A stretch of DNA of 64,000 nt from Pomphorhynchus laevis (Eukaryota > Acanthocephala > Palaeacanthocephala > Echinorhynchida > Pomphorhynchidae), in NCBI GenBank assembly GCA_012934845.2, contig WNNJ02001098.1, positions 62,001 to 126,000 of the forward strand. The letters are read 5' to 3'. Each line of letters begins with the position of its first letter. Position 1 is the first letter of the stretch. The notes beneath the pieces were generated by a model. That model saw only the letters and a list, made by a program, of their open reading frames with translations, had not been told where the DNA came from and searched no databases. The position numbers and the translations under genes are program-made. Positions 20,139 through 30,544 of this stretch are shown piece after piece.

Positions 20139-20580
20139 CGTTCTATTTCTTAGTCTGATGAGGATATATAGAATGCTGCCTGGTGTTTATGCCTCTTCAT
20201 GAGGAAAACATAGTGCTTTATTTACGAGTACACCATTGTGTGTCCCAGGGCAGGTGTAACAACAAATTATATTTTATATATTTGTAAACTTTAATGTGTC
20301 TCTGTTAAACAGCATTTCTATTAAAATGAATTTAGTGTCTGATGCATGATTAAACCGCAATACGCACTGCCATGCACAGAGCTTATGCTAAATTTCATTC
20401 GATGATTCAGATTAAGGGTAGTTCTGTTTTTCGAGCTTTAAACACTGTTTAAGCGTGTTCTAAGGTGCCTATGGATGACTATTAAAGTCACGGTGCTGAT
20501 GAGCTCCGTTAGAGCTAAACGCGTATACCGTAGTGGAAGTTTGTCGTCACACATAGAATGACCGGGCATACGTAGTGGTA
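20139..20580 (+). repeat. Hammerhead-bearing 464-bp unit, third copy
   Basis: This starts with the tail of one unit (GATGAGGATATATAGAATGC, GCCTGGTGTTTATGCCTC), then a second unit from 20,209 (CATAGTGCTTTATTTACGAG) to about 20,580. It is co-linear with 17,517-17,890. The hammerhead lies at the same offset (281) from the unit start. Divergence from the 17-kb copies is about ten per cent by eye, so it is an independent insertion of the same family. Confidence 0.85.
20490..20531 (+). ncRNA. Hammerhead ribozyme motif, copy 3
   Basis: It has intact CTGATGA, helix II GCTC/CGTTA/GAGC, the tetrad after helix II with one departure, CGCGTA, and helix I ACGGTG against TACCGT (one G-U closing pair). Retention of the helices in three loci while scattered bases changed elsewhere argues that the consensus was functional. 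Confidence 0.8.
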
Positions 20581-20598
20581 ATTTTCACAAGTGTTATT

Positions 20599-21400
20599 GT
20601 CCTCCATCAGCGTTATAGTCGCAAGGTAGTCATTCCCATAACCGTTTTAGTCATTGCTACTGTTATCTGATAGAACATCAATTACACCGACAATATTAAA
20701 GGTATCTACAGTGTCAACTTCTGAAATATAAGCCCAGGTGTCCTCACAATTCTGATTACTGTCGTTTCCAGTTCTGCTATCAATAAGAGCATCATCACAC
20801 TCTCTTTCGGTTTCGTTTCTGTTATCAGACAAGTCTTCAGATCGTTCATCTGCATCATCGATAGATCCCACGTCCTCCATCAGCGCTTATAGTCGCAAGG
20901 TAGTCATTCCCATAACCGTTGCAGTCATTTCTTCTGTTATCTGATAGAACATCAATTACACCGACAATATTAAAGGTATATACAGTGTCAACCTCAGTAC
21001 TATAAGCCCAGGTGTCCTCACAATCCTCATCACTGTCGTTTCCAGTTCTGCTATCAATAAGAGCATCATCACACTCTCTTTCGGTTTCGATTCTGTTATC
21101 AGACAAGTCTTCAGATCGTTCATCCGCATCGTCGATAGATCCCACGTTGATTTCTCCATGAACATATACAGTGCTATCACTGCCATCAATAAATACTTAA
21201 TCACAATCGTTAGCTATGAACCCCTGGAAGTTGACTTTGACATTTTCAATGTACAAACGCAAAACACCCTTCGAATTGAGAAAATCCAACAAGAAATGTT
21301 TAAGAGAGCGATCCAAGCGTTCAGAAAAATCCTCTCGATCATCCACAGTATCTTCCTGACGACTGTCCAGCGTTTCCATATCTTCAAGAACGATTCGCAA
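20599..21400 (-). pseudogene. Unrecognised acidic coding stretch with 273-bp tandem duplication
   Basis: On the minus strand a frame rich in Asp/Glu/Ser reads (VGSIDDADERSEDLSDN, then ECDDALIDSRTGNDS, then CEDTWAY). It is encoded twice in tandem units of about 273 bp (20,601-20,873 and 20,874-21,145), about 93 per cent alike. Upstream in the same frame, 21,200-21,400 encodes RSLKHFLLDFLNSKGVL, ending at a TAA. I do not recognise the protein. Low-complexity acidic repeats occur in chromatin proteins and in some element-encoded proteins. It sits between a hammerhead unit and a PLE; origin unknown. Confidence 0.45.
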
Positions 21401-21438
21401 GCAAAATTCATTAGACCACCGTCCCCCATAGTTGCTTT

Positions 21439-23390
21439 TTAAAAGTTACATATCAATCCTTTTGAAGCTCCAACGTGCACTGTTTCGTTATCACCTACGT
21501 ATTGTAATCGACATGTTTTACACGTTACAACATATATGATATGTATACTGCAACAGTTTGTTGTGCTGTTTAACTTGTACTGTTTATTTTGGTACGTACT
21601 TTCATACATATCCACAATTGGAACACTTACACATGTTTTACAACGTGGTTTTTTACAAAGTTGACAGGCATTCTTGCGACTTACATGATTAGATGTAGAT
21701 AGATGAGACTTGACCAGCATGTATTTTAGTTTATTTGTAGGTTTCAAAACTACTTTTCTTTCATTGATTTCGTTTTCTATATCAAAATCTCTTGTATTGG
21801 ATTCTTTAATACTTTTTATGTCCTTTCTAAGATTTTTTAATTTGGGGTGGTACGGTAGAATTATCCCTGGATTGAATTTGTCTTTTTGGTAATCTCTAGA
21901 GCCTGTTTTTGACTCAATATACGTACGTGTTTTACGTGATTGTATATTTGACGGCGAGTATATCCCCTGTCTATTATAGATGATGTTAAATCCCGAATGG
22001 ATTCCTCAAAATCTACGTCTAGCTTTCAAATCCTTCTTTTTCTTAACGCTTCACTATAAATCATACCTCTTTTGGTAGAGTTATCATGTCCGCTACCCGC
22101 GTGTAGATATACCGGTTTAGAGGTTTTCTTGGAGAAAAATTTGGTTAATAGTTTATCGTCTTTCTACTATATTGTAACATCCAAGAAATCAACACTGCTC
22201 ACAGAAGTATGTGTGAATTTAAGAGGGCCAATATCATCGACTGCACTCATGAACTTGGAAAACTTACTCGATTCTCCCTCGATAATAACAAATATATTAT
22301 CTATATATCTAAGGAATATTAGTGGTTTCACTAAGCTTTTTTCTATCCATTGTTGCTCATATGTTGACATAAATAAAATTGCATAAGTCGGAGCACATGG
22401 TGTGCCCATCGCTGTTCCTGAAATTTGTTTCTTAAGTTGATCTCCAAACTCGAAGTAGTTGTTTACCAGCACAAATAAAAGCGCCTCATTTATAAAATTT
22501 CGTTTTTTAAGTGCCCATCAGTTATTCAACATTATTTGGTTGACCGCCACAATCCCGTCATTGTGTGGTACGGATGTGTATAACGATTCCACATCAGCAA
22601 TTCATAAAGTACAATTTGTTGGGATATTTTTTATATTTTTGTTTAATTTCTTTGTGAAATCAATTGTACTCGATACATAAGATGGGATATATGCTAGTAG
22701 TGGTGATAATACATTATGAAGATAATGTGAGATCATTCTAGTATGTGTGCCAAAACTGCTAATAATTGGTCAACCGATAAAGGGAATTGTATTTTTGTGT
22801 ACATTTGGTAACATATAAAATGTACCTTTTCCAGTTCCACTTAATCGTAGTTTGTCCGCTGTACATAAGTCTATATTTCCAAGTCTGACCAAGTCTGACA
22901 TGTTTATTCAGCATAAGATCTAGTTTTTTTTGATGTATTCAGTTCTGTTGTGTCACTGTCTAAATATGTATTGCTGTTGAGTTGACGTAGTCCTTCTTGG
23001 ACTACGTCACCTCATTTATCGGCCTTTTTAACAACAATATCTTTACATGATTGTAATGACTTGGCGGCATTTATTAGATGTATAGGTTGTGTATTGTAAT
23101 ACTTCTCATCCTTGGTTGGATTCCCATATTTTTTCAAATTTTATTTCCATATAGATTTGTTGCTGAAACACACTTTGTTCTATCAGCAACTTTCTCAAAA
23201 CTTGACATTACATCTTTTCTTAAAGCTGTAGCAATATTGAACCTATCCACTTCTGTATTTCCAAGTCTCAGTTTAGGGAATGAGAGCATATCTAATTGCG
23301 CGAAACTTAATTTTACGAATATCAACAAATTTTTGAGGATTCACAAAAATATGAATCTTGAATTTTTATTTGATATGGAGTGAAGATAAT
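21439..23390 (-). mobile_element. PLE with C-terminal GIY-YIG, decayed
   Basis: Reading down the minus strand: an N-terminal piece (23,328-23,134), KDIVVKKADK (about 23,070-23,015, matching the PADKG motif), RT motif B GTAMGTPCAPTYAILF and motif C FLRYIDNIFVI (22,472-22,167), and a linker with PYHPKLKNLRKDI. A Cys cluster follows (CQLCKKPRCKTC), then the start of GIY-YIG (HIIYVVTC, RLQYVGD; 21,747-21,439). The catalytic motif reads YIDN instead of YIDD, and several frame changes and stops are present. The nuclease is cut short at the acidic segment. It belongs to a subfamily distinct from copy A. Confidence 0.8.
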
Positions 23391-23394
23391 GGCA

Positions 23395-23480
23395 TAATGG
23401 CATAATTATCTTCATTAAGAGTGAACATAATGGCATAATTATCTTCATTAAGAGTGAACATAATGGCATAATTTTTAACT
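23395..23480. repeat. 33-bp tandem repeat
   Basis: ATAATGGCATAATTATCTTC followed by ATTAAGAGTGAAC is repeated about two and a half times. It is a non-coding minisatellite at the 5-prime side of the minus-strand PLE. Confidence 0.8.
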
Positions 23481-23549
23481 GGCATAGTTTAGATGCCCAC
23501 ACAGGATTGGTGAAAATAAAAATTATTTGTTTCAATAATTCGGCAAAAT

Positions 23550-24335
23550 GATGTAGCCCTTTTCAAGAAAATAATTCTTTAAAAGGGCTAGAGCGTTTAT
23601 AGGAAATATTGAAAAATAAATAATTTATATTTTATTTCATCAATCTTGTGAAGGTATTTAAAATATTACAATTAAGAATGTCAGTTAAAACAAATATGCA
23701 ATCCTTAATGATTTTATAAAATATATATTTAAATATATTATAAAATGATATTAAAATTATTAATTATTTAATTATTTATAATATATAAACATTAATAATC
23801 CTACAATTATTTGTCAAATAAAAATTTCTAATTATTAACTGAATTATTTAATAATTTTTAATTATTAATATTTAATTTTCATTATTTAATGTATTGTATT
23901 TAATAGTATATTGTATGCATGAATGCTCATGCAAAAATATGCTTTTTGTAAATTTGAATATGTCGTTAATATGATTATATAAGTATGATTATATTTATAC
24001 TTATCAATAATAGTTTTATTAAGAATAAGGTTACCTGGATAGTAGTAGATAAATTCGGAATAGCATAGATAAATGCAGAAAATAGCGAGACGAACCTCGA
24101 AAATTTATCGGGCCATTAAACATGATCGAAATTTTGGCTGTTGAATAGTAAATTTTTCAATGCTATACTTAAGTACATTTACGACCTCAAATCTTACAAA
24201 TCTTCCAAACAAGTTCGACCATCTGTAATTGAAGCGTAAAAGATTACAATGAAAACGTTTAACGCAGAAAAAATTTAATATTCAAAATAAAAGATTTAAA
24301 GGAATAGAATTCGATTTTTATTTCAAAAACGTTAC
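23550..24335. other. AT-rich stretch with a small PLE remnant
   Basis: Mostly A/T. On the minus strand 23,960-23,880 encodes MHEHSCIQYTIKYNTLNNE, nearly the same as the PLE RT fragment at 53,146. A decayed copy of that element is therefore present. No other gene is seen. Confidence 0.5.
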
Positions 24336-24366
24336 AACGTTTCGACGGATACTCCCGTCATCATGA
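24336..24366 (-). ncRNA. Hammerhead-like PLE-end motif
   Basis: Minus strand: ATGATGA, then CGG, six-base loop, CCG, then UCGAAACG and TTGTAACG. It resembles CUGAUGA, helix II, GAAAC, with departures at the first core base and the helix II junction. It lies about 400 bases upstream of the permuted PLE and may mark an adjacent PLE end. Confidence 0.35.
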
Positions 24367-24855
24367 GATACATTTTTTTGTTTACAAGAAATCCTAAGGT
24401 GTTTATTCCTAGGTGTTAACCCTTTAAAATGTAAGCTGCTTAAAACGATCACGTTTAAGAGACCACGTAATGGCCAATAGCAAGGTCGCGTAGCGCGTGG
24501 AGTGAAGGTGATAGATTTTTATAGATCTTATTCCAGCCCGTAACCGCCTTAAGCAGGGCAGCCCCTTGTCAGATGCTGCTGGATGCCTCGTTGCAAGTTT
24601 AGTCTGAGTTAATCAAACTAGGTGGCGACACCGAAAAAGCAACGTTAAAAATTATGACTTTACAAAAGTTACATGTTCTCAACTAGATTGGAAAAATACG
24701 AAGTACTAAAGATTTTAATTTTATATTTTCTTAAAGTAGCAAAAAATTGTATAGTTTGTGACGTTATAAATAATAATTGTATTGTAAGTAATACGACAAA
24801 CAAATGTGTTTCATTAAATATTAATAATTATTGAAACTGCAATATAGCAGGTGTA

Positions 24856-25320
24856 GTGTATCTAATACAATGTACATGTGGATTGCAATATATAGGAAAA
24901 ACGTATCAAATGTTAAAAACTAGGTTTAGGCAACACATATATAATATACAGCATAATAGTCAAACTATATTTCATAAACATATGAGATTAATAGGACATG
25001 ATATTAAAAACTGTAAATTATTTATTTTAGAACATATTATCGAAGAAAACATTTCAATATTAAATCAAAAACTATTAGAAAAAGAAGATTTTTGGATTAA
25101 AACGCTTAATTCCATGTACCCATTAGGATTGAATGACGTGGTACAAGGAATTGGCAGAAGTAGTATAATACATAATAAACAACTATATTATAATAATCCG
25201 GTTAAACGCAAACCAAGAAGTCATGGTGATAAAAGGAATAGGAAAAATAGAGTTAAAAATATTAAAAAAGATATGTATATAAATGAACGATTAGAAATAT
25301 TAAAACAACTTTTTAAGTGA
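24856..25320 (+). CDS. Naiad-like PLE: N-terminal GIY-YIG endonuclease
   Basis: A 154-residue frame. GIY-YIG motifs are MYLIQCTCGLQYIGKT at the start, RFRQH, then LNQKLLEKEDFWIKTLN with the catalytic Glu, and PLGLNDV. The frame also reads upstream of the first Met (NCNIAGVVYLIQC) and, beyond an in-frame TGA near 24,831, a Cys-rich stretch (NCIVCDVINNNC) that looks like the CCHH zinc-binding motif of PLE nucleases. The true start therefore lies near or before 24,735. The C-terminus is basic and Asn/Lys-rich and leads into the linker after a frame change at 25,320. Confidence 0.85.
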   Translation: MYLIQCTCGLQYIGKTYQMLKTRFRQHIYNIQHNSQTIFHKHMRLIGHDIKNCKLFILEHIIEENISILNQKLLEKEDFWIKTLNSMYPLGLNDVVQGIGRSSIIHNKQLYYNNPVKRKPRSHGDKRNRKNRVKNIKKDMYINERLEILKQLFK

Positions 25321-25321
25321 T

Positions 25322-26390
25322 AATAAGCTAAAAGATCTTTATGTAAATATAAGAAGTTTTTCTAAAGATATCATATGTTCAATAAATCAAAAATTAATTA
25401 ACGACTATGATAGGCTAAGTTGTATAATAGACAGTTATTGTAATACAAAATACTATAATCGTACAATAAATGTAAATAATAACAATAGAAAATATACATT
25501 AACCATAAACTTCATTAATAAATGTATAGATAACATAAATATAGCCGGACTTTTAAATAATTCTAAAAGTAAAGAAATAATAGGGTCAGATTTAAGTAAA
25601 TATATTCCTAAAATAAGGTATAAACTCCTACCACCATTAGGACGAAAAATTTGAAATTATAATAAAGAATTAAAATCAATATGTAACGATAATATTAGAA
25701 ACATAATGGAAACAGAATGTAATTGTAAAAGTCTTAGTTTTGATAAAATAAATGAACATATATGTACCCATAATCTAGAATTAATTGAAAATTGTGAATT
25801 AAGAAAGCTGCTATCAAAAGGGTATAAATATAGATTAAATAACAACAACGACAAAAATAAAATTTACAGTTCGTTATATAATAACTTAAATGATTACTTT
25901 AGTAAGCTGATTAATAGTGAAAGCTTGAATATATCTAAGATAAAAATTTGGAAAGATTATATATTTGATAAAATTAGAGAGAAAATGAAAATAACATAAT
26001 TATAAAAGAAAAGATAAAATTAATAAAGATATGTATAAAGAACTTACTAAATTAAAGGATAACTATATAATAACAACTATTGATAAAGCTAGTAATAACT
26101 TTGTCTTCATATGCAAAAAGCTTTATTATGATATACTAATGAAAGAGGTTAATTCTAATGATTTAAATGTAAATCCAACATATGAACGTAGTGAGTTGAG
26201 TTAGAAACAATTATTACAAGTCACTGTTCTATAATGGATAAAAAAGGTATAAAGGTTGAATCAGATAAGTAAAACTATACCTATATTATATTGGAATCCA
26301 AAATTACATAAAAATCCAATAAAACCTAGGTTCATATGTAGTGATTTTAAATGTACATTAAAATCACTTTATGCTTATTTCTCCTCATCT
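25322..26390 (+). pseudogene. Naiad-like PLE: CxC linker and RT N-terminal part
   Basis: After a frame change the reading continues as DNKLKDLYVNIRSF, with YIPKIRYKLLPPLG and, after one stop, METECNCKSLSF (the CxC motif) and HNLELIENCELRKLLSKGYK. These match the domain that links nuclease and RT in Naiads. Further on come TTIDKASNNFVFICKKLYYD (RT motif 1) and ILYWNPKLHKNPIKPRFI (motif 2). The palm motifs with the catalytic aspartates are missing. At least three frame interruptions are seen. Confidence 0.75.
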
Positions 26391-28050
26391 TTAGACTGCC
26401 TACCATCGCCTGCCTTGACTGGACTCTTAGGTATGTGATCGGTCCTGAGTGATTCAGCCGGAAGACGGCGCGTTGGTGTATGCTAGAAAGATCTAACCCT
26501 CCTGGATCGCTATTTAATGAAGTTAGAATACTATTTACTTAAAAAACAGATTATTTTATTGTTTTTACTAGGATAGGTTCCTTTTTTGTTTTTAGCTGCA
26601 TGCTTATAATTAGTAAAATAATATATTATTATTTGTTATTGCCTTGATAGTTTGTTGTAAGTGTGTAAATTAAGTTTTGAAAAGTGGTAAAAACTTATTA
26701 AACCCTTTACACCCAAAGGAAGATGGGTAGAACCTAATATTTTTACATAAAGTGCAGTGTTTCAAGTAGAACTAATTAACGGTTTTTCAAAATCAATTAA
26801 ATTTGAAATAAAAATTAAATGCATTTTGTGAAATTTGAGCTATCCCAAATGTCAACGCCACATGTTTGATTGGCAAAATTTTTCTTTTTTAAAAATATCA
26901 CATTTGTATTTAGCTGTTAAAAAGTCCGACTAAATTTGACACTAGTATTAGTTTTAATTTACAATTTGATCTTAATGTCATAATTTAAATGCAGAATAAT
27001 TTAGTGGGTAGATGCATTTCTGCAAAAAATCGTTGAAATGAGGGTTAATTATTAAGTAGAATAGAATTGCGTATAAAATGTCCCCTCCCCATTTCAATCA
27101 GTGTAAATTGGACAATTCGCTAAAATTATTATTGTATCAAAGCCATTAATTTATGATTACAAACTAAAATTATTTCAAAAATGATCGTGCAATGAAGAAA
27201 TTTTTTACGTACTAATGATTTATTTGGCCAGGAAGTAGAAAAACACGCTTAAAATTAGCAAACATTCACTAAATGCAAGTCAATACTAAATCACAGACGT
27301 CAGCTAGGAAACAGTGTAAGTTATGTTCAGAATTGCCGTCTAGGCGAATATACAAGAAGAAATGAAACATTTGAAAATTGAGTTACCCGATTAACAATTT
27401 AAAACAACGAGCTTTAAAGTACATGATACACCTAATAAATTGAGAGAAAATGAGTATAATAAATTGTTTAATAAATAATATATAATAATATTATTATATT
27501 TAACAAATATAATAAATTGTTTATTATAAAATAATAAACTGTAATTAATAACTGTCAACTCTTAATTTAAAAAAATTAAGTACTAATTTATCACTGTTTC
27601 ATATTTTTCAAATTTTTATTCTAACGAATTTAATTCAAAATTGACAAAAATCTGGAATGCCATATCAACGTTGGTAACTGATAGTAATAAACGCTCGTAT
27701 AAAATGAAGGAGGGGCATTCAGACAGGCATGTTTGTAAATAACATATCATAAGATACTCGTTAAGAATTATGAAATTAATAGGCATGTCGAAGTTTATGT
27801 CTGGAATAATTGTAATGTATCATTACATTTGCGCCCTGAAATCGTGAATTATTTCGTTCATATCTAACAAAGAACACTATCACTTTTACAGACACTTTCG
27901 AATAAACGATAATACATTCGATGTAATAATATAATAAATAAAATAAACTAATTGAGTCTACGTATTTTATATTGCAAATTAAAGTCCGCTAATTTAACAT
28001 GACAACTTTTATCGTGCAATGACTTATTTTAAGATTTCATCGTACAAATG
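26391..28050. other. No certain gene; GC-richer patch and possible piggyBac-type MITE
   Basis: 26,391-26,510 is clearly GC-richer than its surroundings (contains GCCGGAAGACGGCGCGTTGG) but folds into no tRNA I can draw and has no clear frame. 26,697-27,051 starts with TTAAACCCTTTACACCC and ends AATGAGGGTTAA. TTAA plus CCCT at both ends is the signature of piggyBac-type non-autonomous elements, but terminal similarity stops after a few bases. The remainder is AT-rich and empty, apart from a repeat C end near 27,955. Confidence 0.3.
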
Positions 28051-28600
28051 CTCTTCTTTCATCGCTTCTTTTCCCTAAAATCGATTACTGCCTTAGCCTT
28101 TTCGCCAATTCTCCAAAATCCATCATCCTACCCCTACAACGCATAATAAACGCCGCCGTTCGAGTGCTCTTCCGTCTCCGTCGCTTCGACAACACATCAA
28201 CATATCTTGCCAACTCTCCTGGCCCACCATCCACATCCGCATCAAACTCCGCCTTCTTCTCGTTACTTTTCGTCTCATCGCTGTCGGCTTCCCATCGTTC
28301 ATCAACCTTCCTTTCTTAAACGATACTCGCCCAACCTCGTTATCGCTTCGTTCCTGTCATACCTTCTTACTCCACGTTCCCAATTACTCCAACAACTACG
28401 GTCTCCGATCCTTCCTCGTCGCCGCCTCACTCGCCTGGAATCAATTCCCTCTCGACGTCCGCCGCGCTCCCTCCTTTATCACATTCAAACACCTCCTCCG
28501 TTCACACCTTCTCGACACCTGATTCACAGTCTTGTTTTGTTGTGGTCATGTAAGCGTGCGCTGGCACGCATTTGCCACGTTAAAATAAATCTTTTTTTAT
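28051..28600 (+). mobile_element. L2/CR1-like LINE, 5-prime truncated copy
   Basis: Co-linear with 4035-4602 of the full element, through the hairpin tail and AAAATAAAT(C)T6. A handful of substitutions and small indels break the frame (about three per cent divergence by eye). It covers only the RT thumb and C-terminal segment (SRLIAVGFPSF-type region) and the 3-prime UTR, a typical dead-on-arrival LINE insertion. Confidence 0.9.
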
Positions 28601-29740
28601 AAGATCTACCGTATACTATTTAGGTGGACATTTTAGTTGATACGGAATAGAGATAAGGGGTCAAATTGGCTTCATTTAGAAATTAATAGACAATACAAAT
28701 GATAAATGTAATTATGGATGAAATTAAATGTCATAATACATTGAAATAGATATAATCTCTCAAGCCTCTTAAAATAAAAGAGACATGTATATAAAAGCTG
28801 CATAATGTAGGTAATATACAAATGGTAAATATTCATATTAAAGATATGGAGAGAATAAAGTTGTCTACCGTTAAAACCTATGCATAACTTCTCCATTGGC
28901 ATTCCAGCTCCAACCCCTAAAAAATCCCTCAGATGACTAATTTACTTAGATTTATTAATTTCTTAATAAAATATCTTTATTTTTAAAAATATAATATACG
29001 ATAAGACATATAATAACTAAATCTCATCTATATCCCATAAATAGTCTGTTTAATGTACTCTCGTAATTTTATCGAAATCGAAGAAATAATGTGGAAGATA
29101 TAATTAAATTTAAAAAAATAAACATTAAATTTTTTTTATTTTGTCATTAATATAAGTTAATATTTTTACGTAACTTGTTAGAAAAGGAGTAAAATCCACA
29201 AAATAAATTAAAAATGATTCAACTGCTTATAATAAAAGTAATTTATTTTTTATTATTTTTTATTTCTCTCGACGAGGAAAACTTCTGAAAAAAATGCCTT
29301 ATTTTAAAAATGTAAAAGGTAGCGAACATTATATAAAAATTGCAGATCCAAAACCTAGCTTTACTTACATAAAAAACATCAGTAGTATTATAAAGATGAA
29401 AAAATATGGAATTTTGACATAGGTATACATTTATAGAAGTACTCATATAACAGTCAGTATAGAAAATGTTATTAAAAATTAAATTGAAGCCTTAAACTGC
29501 TCAGGAGACCAAAAAACGAGATCGTATTCCTGTACTCTTCAAAACTTCAGTGAACACACAAACTGCAATATCTTGACGATGCACCACAAAAAGTTTTAGT
29601 AGGCAACCCTAATCCAATTGAATACTTATTGAGAACCACTGTCATTAACTATCTAGTCAAAACAATATATAACAATATATACGAACAATATATACGAATG
29701 GACTGACCATTCACATTGAACTCTTCTTCTAAATTATATT
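28601..29740. other. No gene seen
   Basis: AT-rich with short random frames only; poly-A and poly-T runs near 29,110-29,270. Nothing is recognised. Confidence 0.5.
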
Positions 29741-29741
29741 A

Positions 29742-29815
29742 GTGGGCTTATGAGCACGCTGTTCGCAAGCATTTGCCACTTAAAAATAAATTTATCTATC
29801 TTATCTATCTTCTGT
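29742..29815 (+). mobile_element. LINE 3-prime tail with (TCTA) end
   Basis: GTGGGCTTATGAGCACGCTG, a loop, then AAGCATTTGCCACTTAAAAA and a TAAATTTATCTATCTTATCTA end. It is a variant of the shared LINE tail, here ending in a tetranucleotide repeat instead of poly-A. The coding part is essentially absent. Confidence 0.65.
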
Positions 29816-30079
29816 AGCCTGAACGTAATCGCTCTAATTAAAATGGTCTTATATACAAAGAACGATTAAAAGTACTAAATACAATTACATAGAACTTTCG
29901 CGAATAATTTGGAAACAGCTTAATCCGACTATAACAGGAGTATAAATACCAGACCTGTAAATGCAACTTCTTACCTTCCCTAAAAATCAATGAGGACTAG
30001 GAATCCGCGACCAGAGGGTAACTTTTCTGACTCCAGAGAAATGTGCAATCCTCTCTTGAAACAGCTGGGTATCGATGAT

Positions 30080-30490
30080 CTAAAAATTGTTCAAACTAAC
30101 ATTGGTGCATCTTAAAAAAGGATAAAAAAGGTAATCATCAAACTAAAAATTAAAGATCAACACATTTTGATAGACTCATCTTCGCTAATTTATCTAACCT
30201 TACCAGGTTGTCAGCTAAACCTATATCTATGTTAAAACGAAATCTTGGATTGCGATAGTTACAAGACGCACTTGCTGTTAGATATGGTTGAGATTCCCCA
30301 AATCCACCATGTACGTGCACATGTTGTCTAAAATTCGATATGAGACATTGTCTATCATGTCAGGCAGGTAGATTGTCGACAAGACATAATTTAGTTCGAG
30401 ACTTTGTGGCGAAAAAACTGTCGGAGGAAAAATACTTTGTAACAATTAAGTTCGTATTACGTGCTATACCCAATGACAAAAAAATTGAAA
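30080..30490 (+). pseudogene. REL-LINE fragment: zinc motif and start of endonuclease
   Basis: Two frames together show DALAVRYG, CTCTCC, then HCLSCQAGRLSTRHNLVRDF and VAKKLSEEKYF. The C-x-C...H...C cluster followed by RHNxxRD is characteristic of LINE-like RTs that end in a CCHC motif plus a restriction-like endonuclease. Related copies in this window are at 45.6, 46.9-54.3 and 57.9-61.4 kb. It is cut off near 30,490, where the CR1-like element begins. Confidence 0.65.
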
Positions 30491-30544
30491 AAAATGACCA
30501 TGACAAGAGATAGGAATGCGCGATTAGATATTAAATGTTGAATA

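Larger units (their letters stand above)
24735..26400 (+). mobile_element. Permuted (Naiad-like) PLE: GIY-YIG, CxC, RT
   Basis: The domain order is GIY-YIG endonuclease first (24,840-25,320), then a linker with CNCKS (CxC, near 25,722), then the RT start. The order is the reverse of the PLEs at 10.5 and 21.4 kb. Order plus CxC are defining traits of the Naiad clade of N-terminal-endonuclease PLEs known from many invertebrates. The RT stops after about the second motif near 26,390, where unrelated GC-richer sequence begins. Some stops and frame changes are present. Confidence 0.8.

Noticed and set aside
20209-20580. Idea that the hammerhead unit is an LTR or SINE
   Set aside because: It has no TG...CA ends, no RNA polymerase III boxes that I can see, and no A-rich tail. 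The tandem period and ribozyme fit a retrozyme or PLE-derived repeat better.
26391-26510. GC-rich patch as a tRNA gene
   Set aside because: I could not draw an acceptor stem, anticodon arm and T arm at correct spacing.
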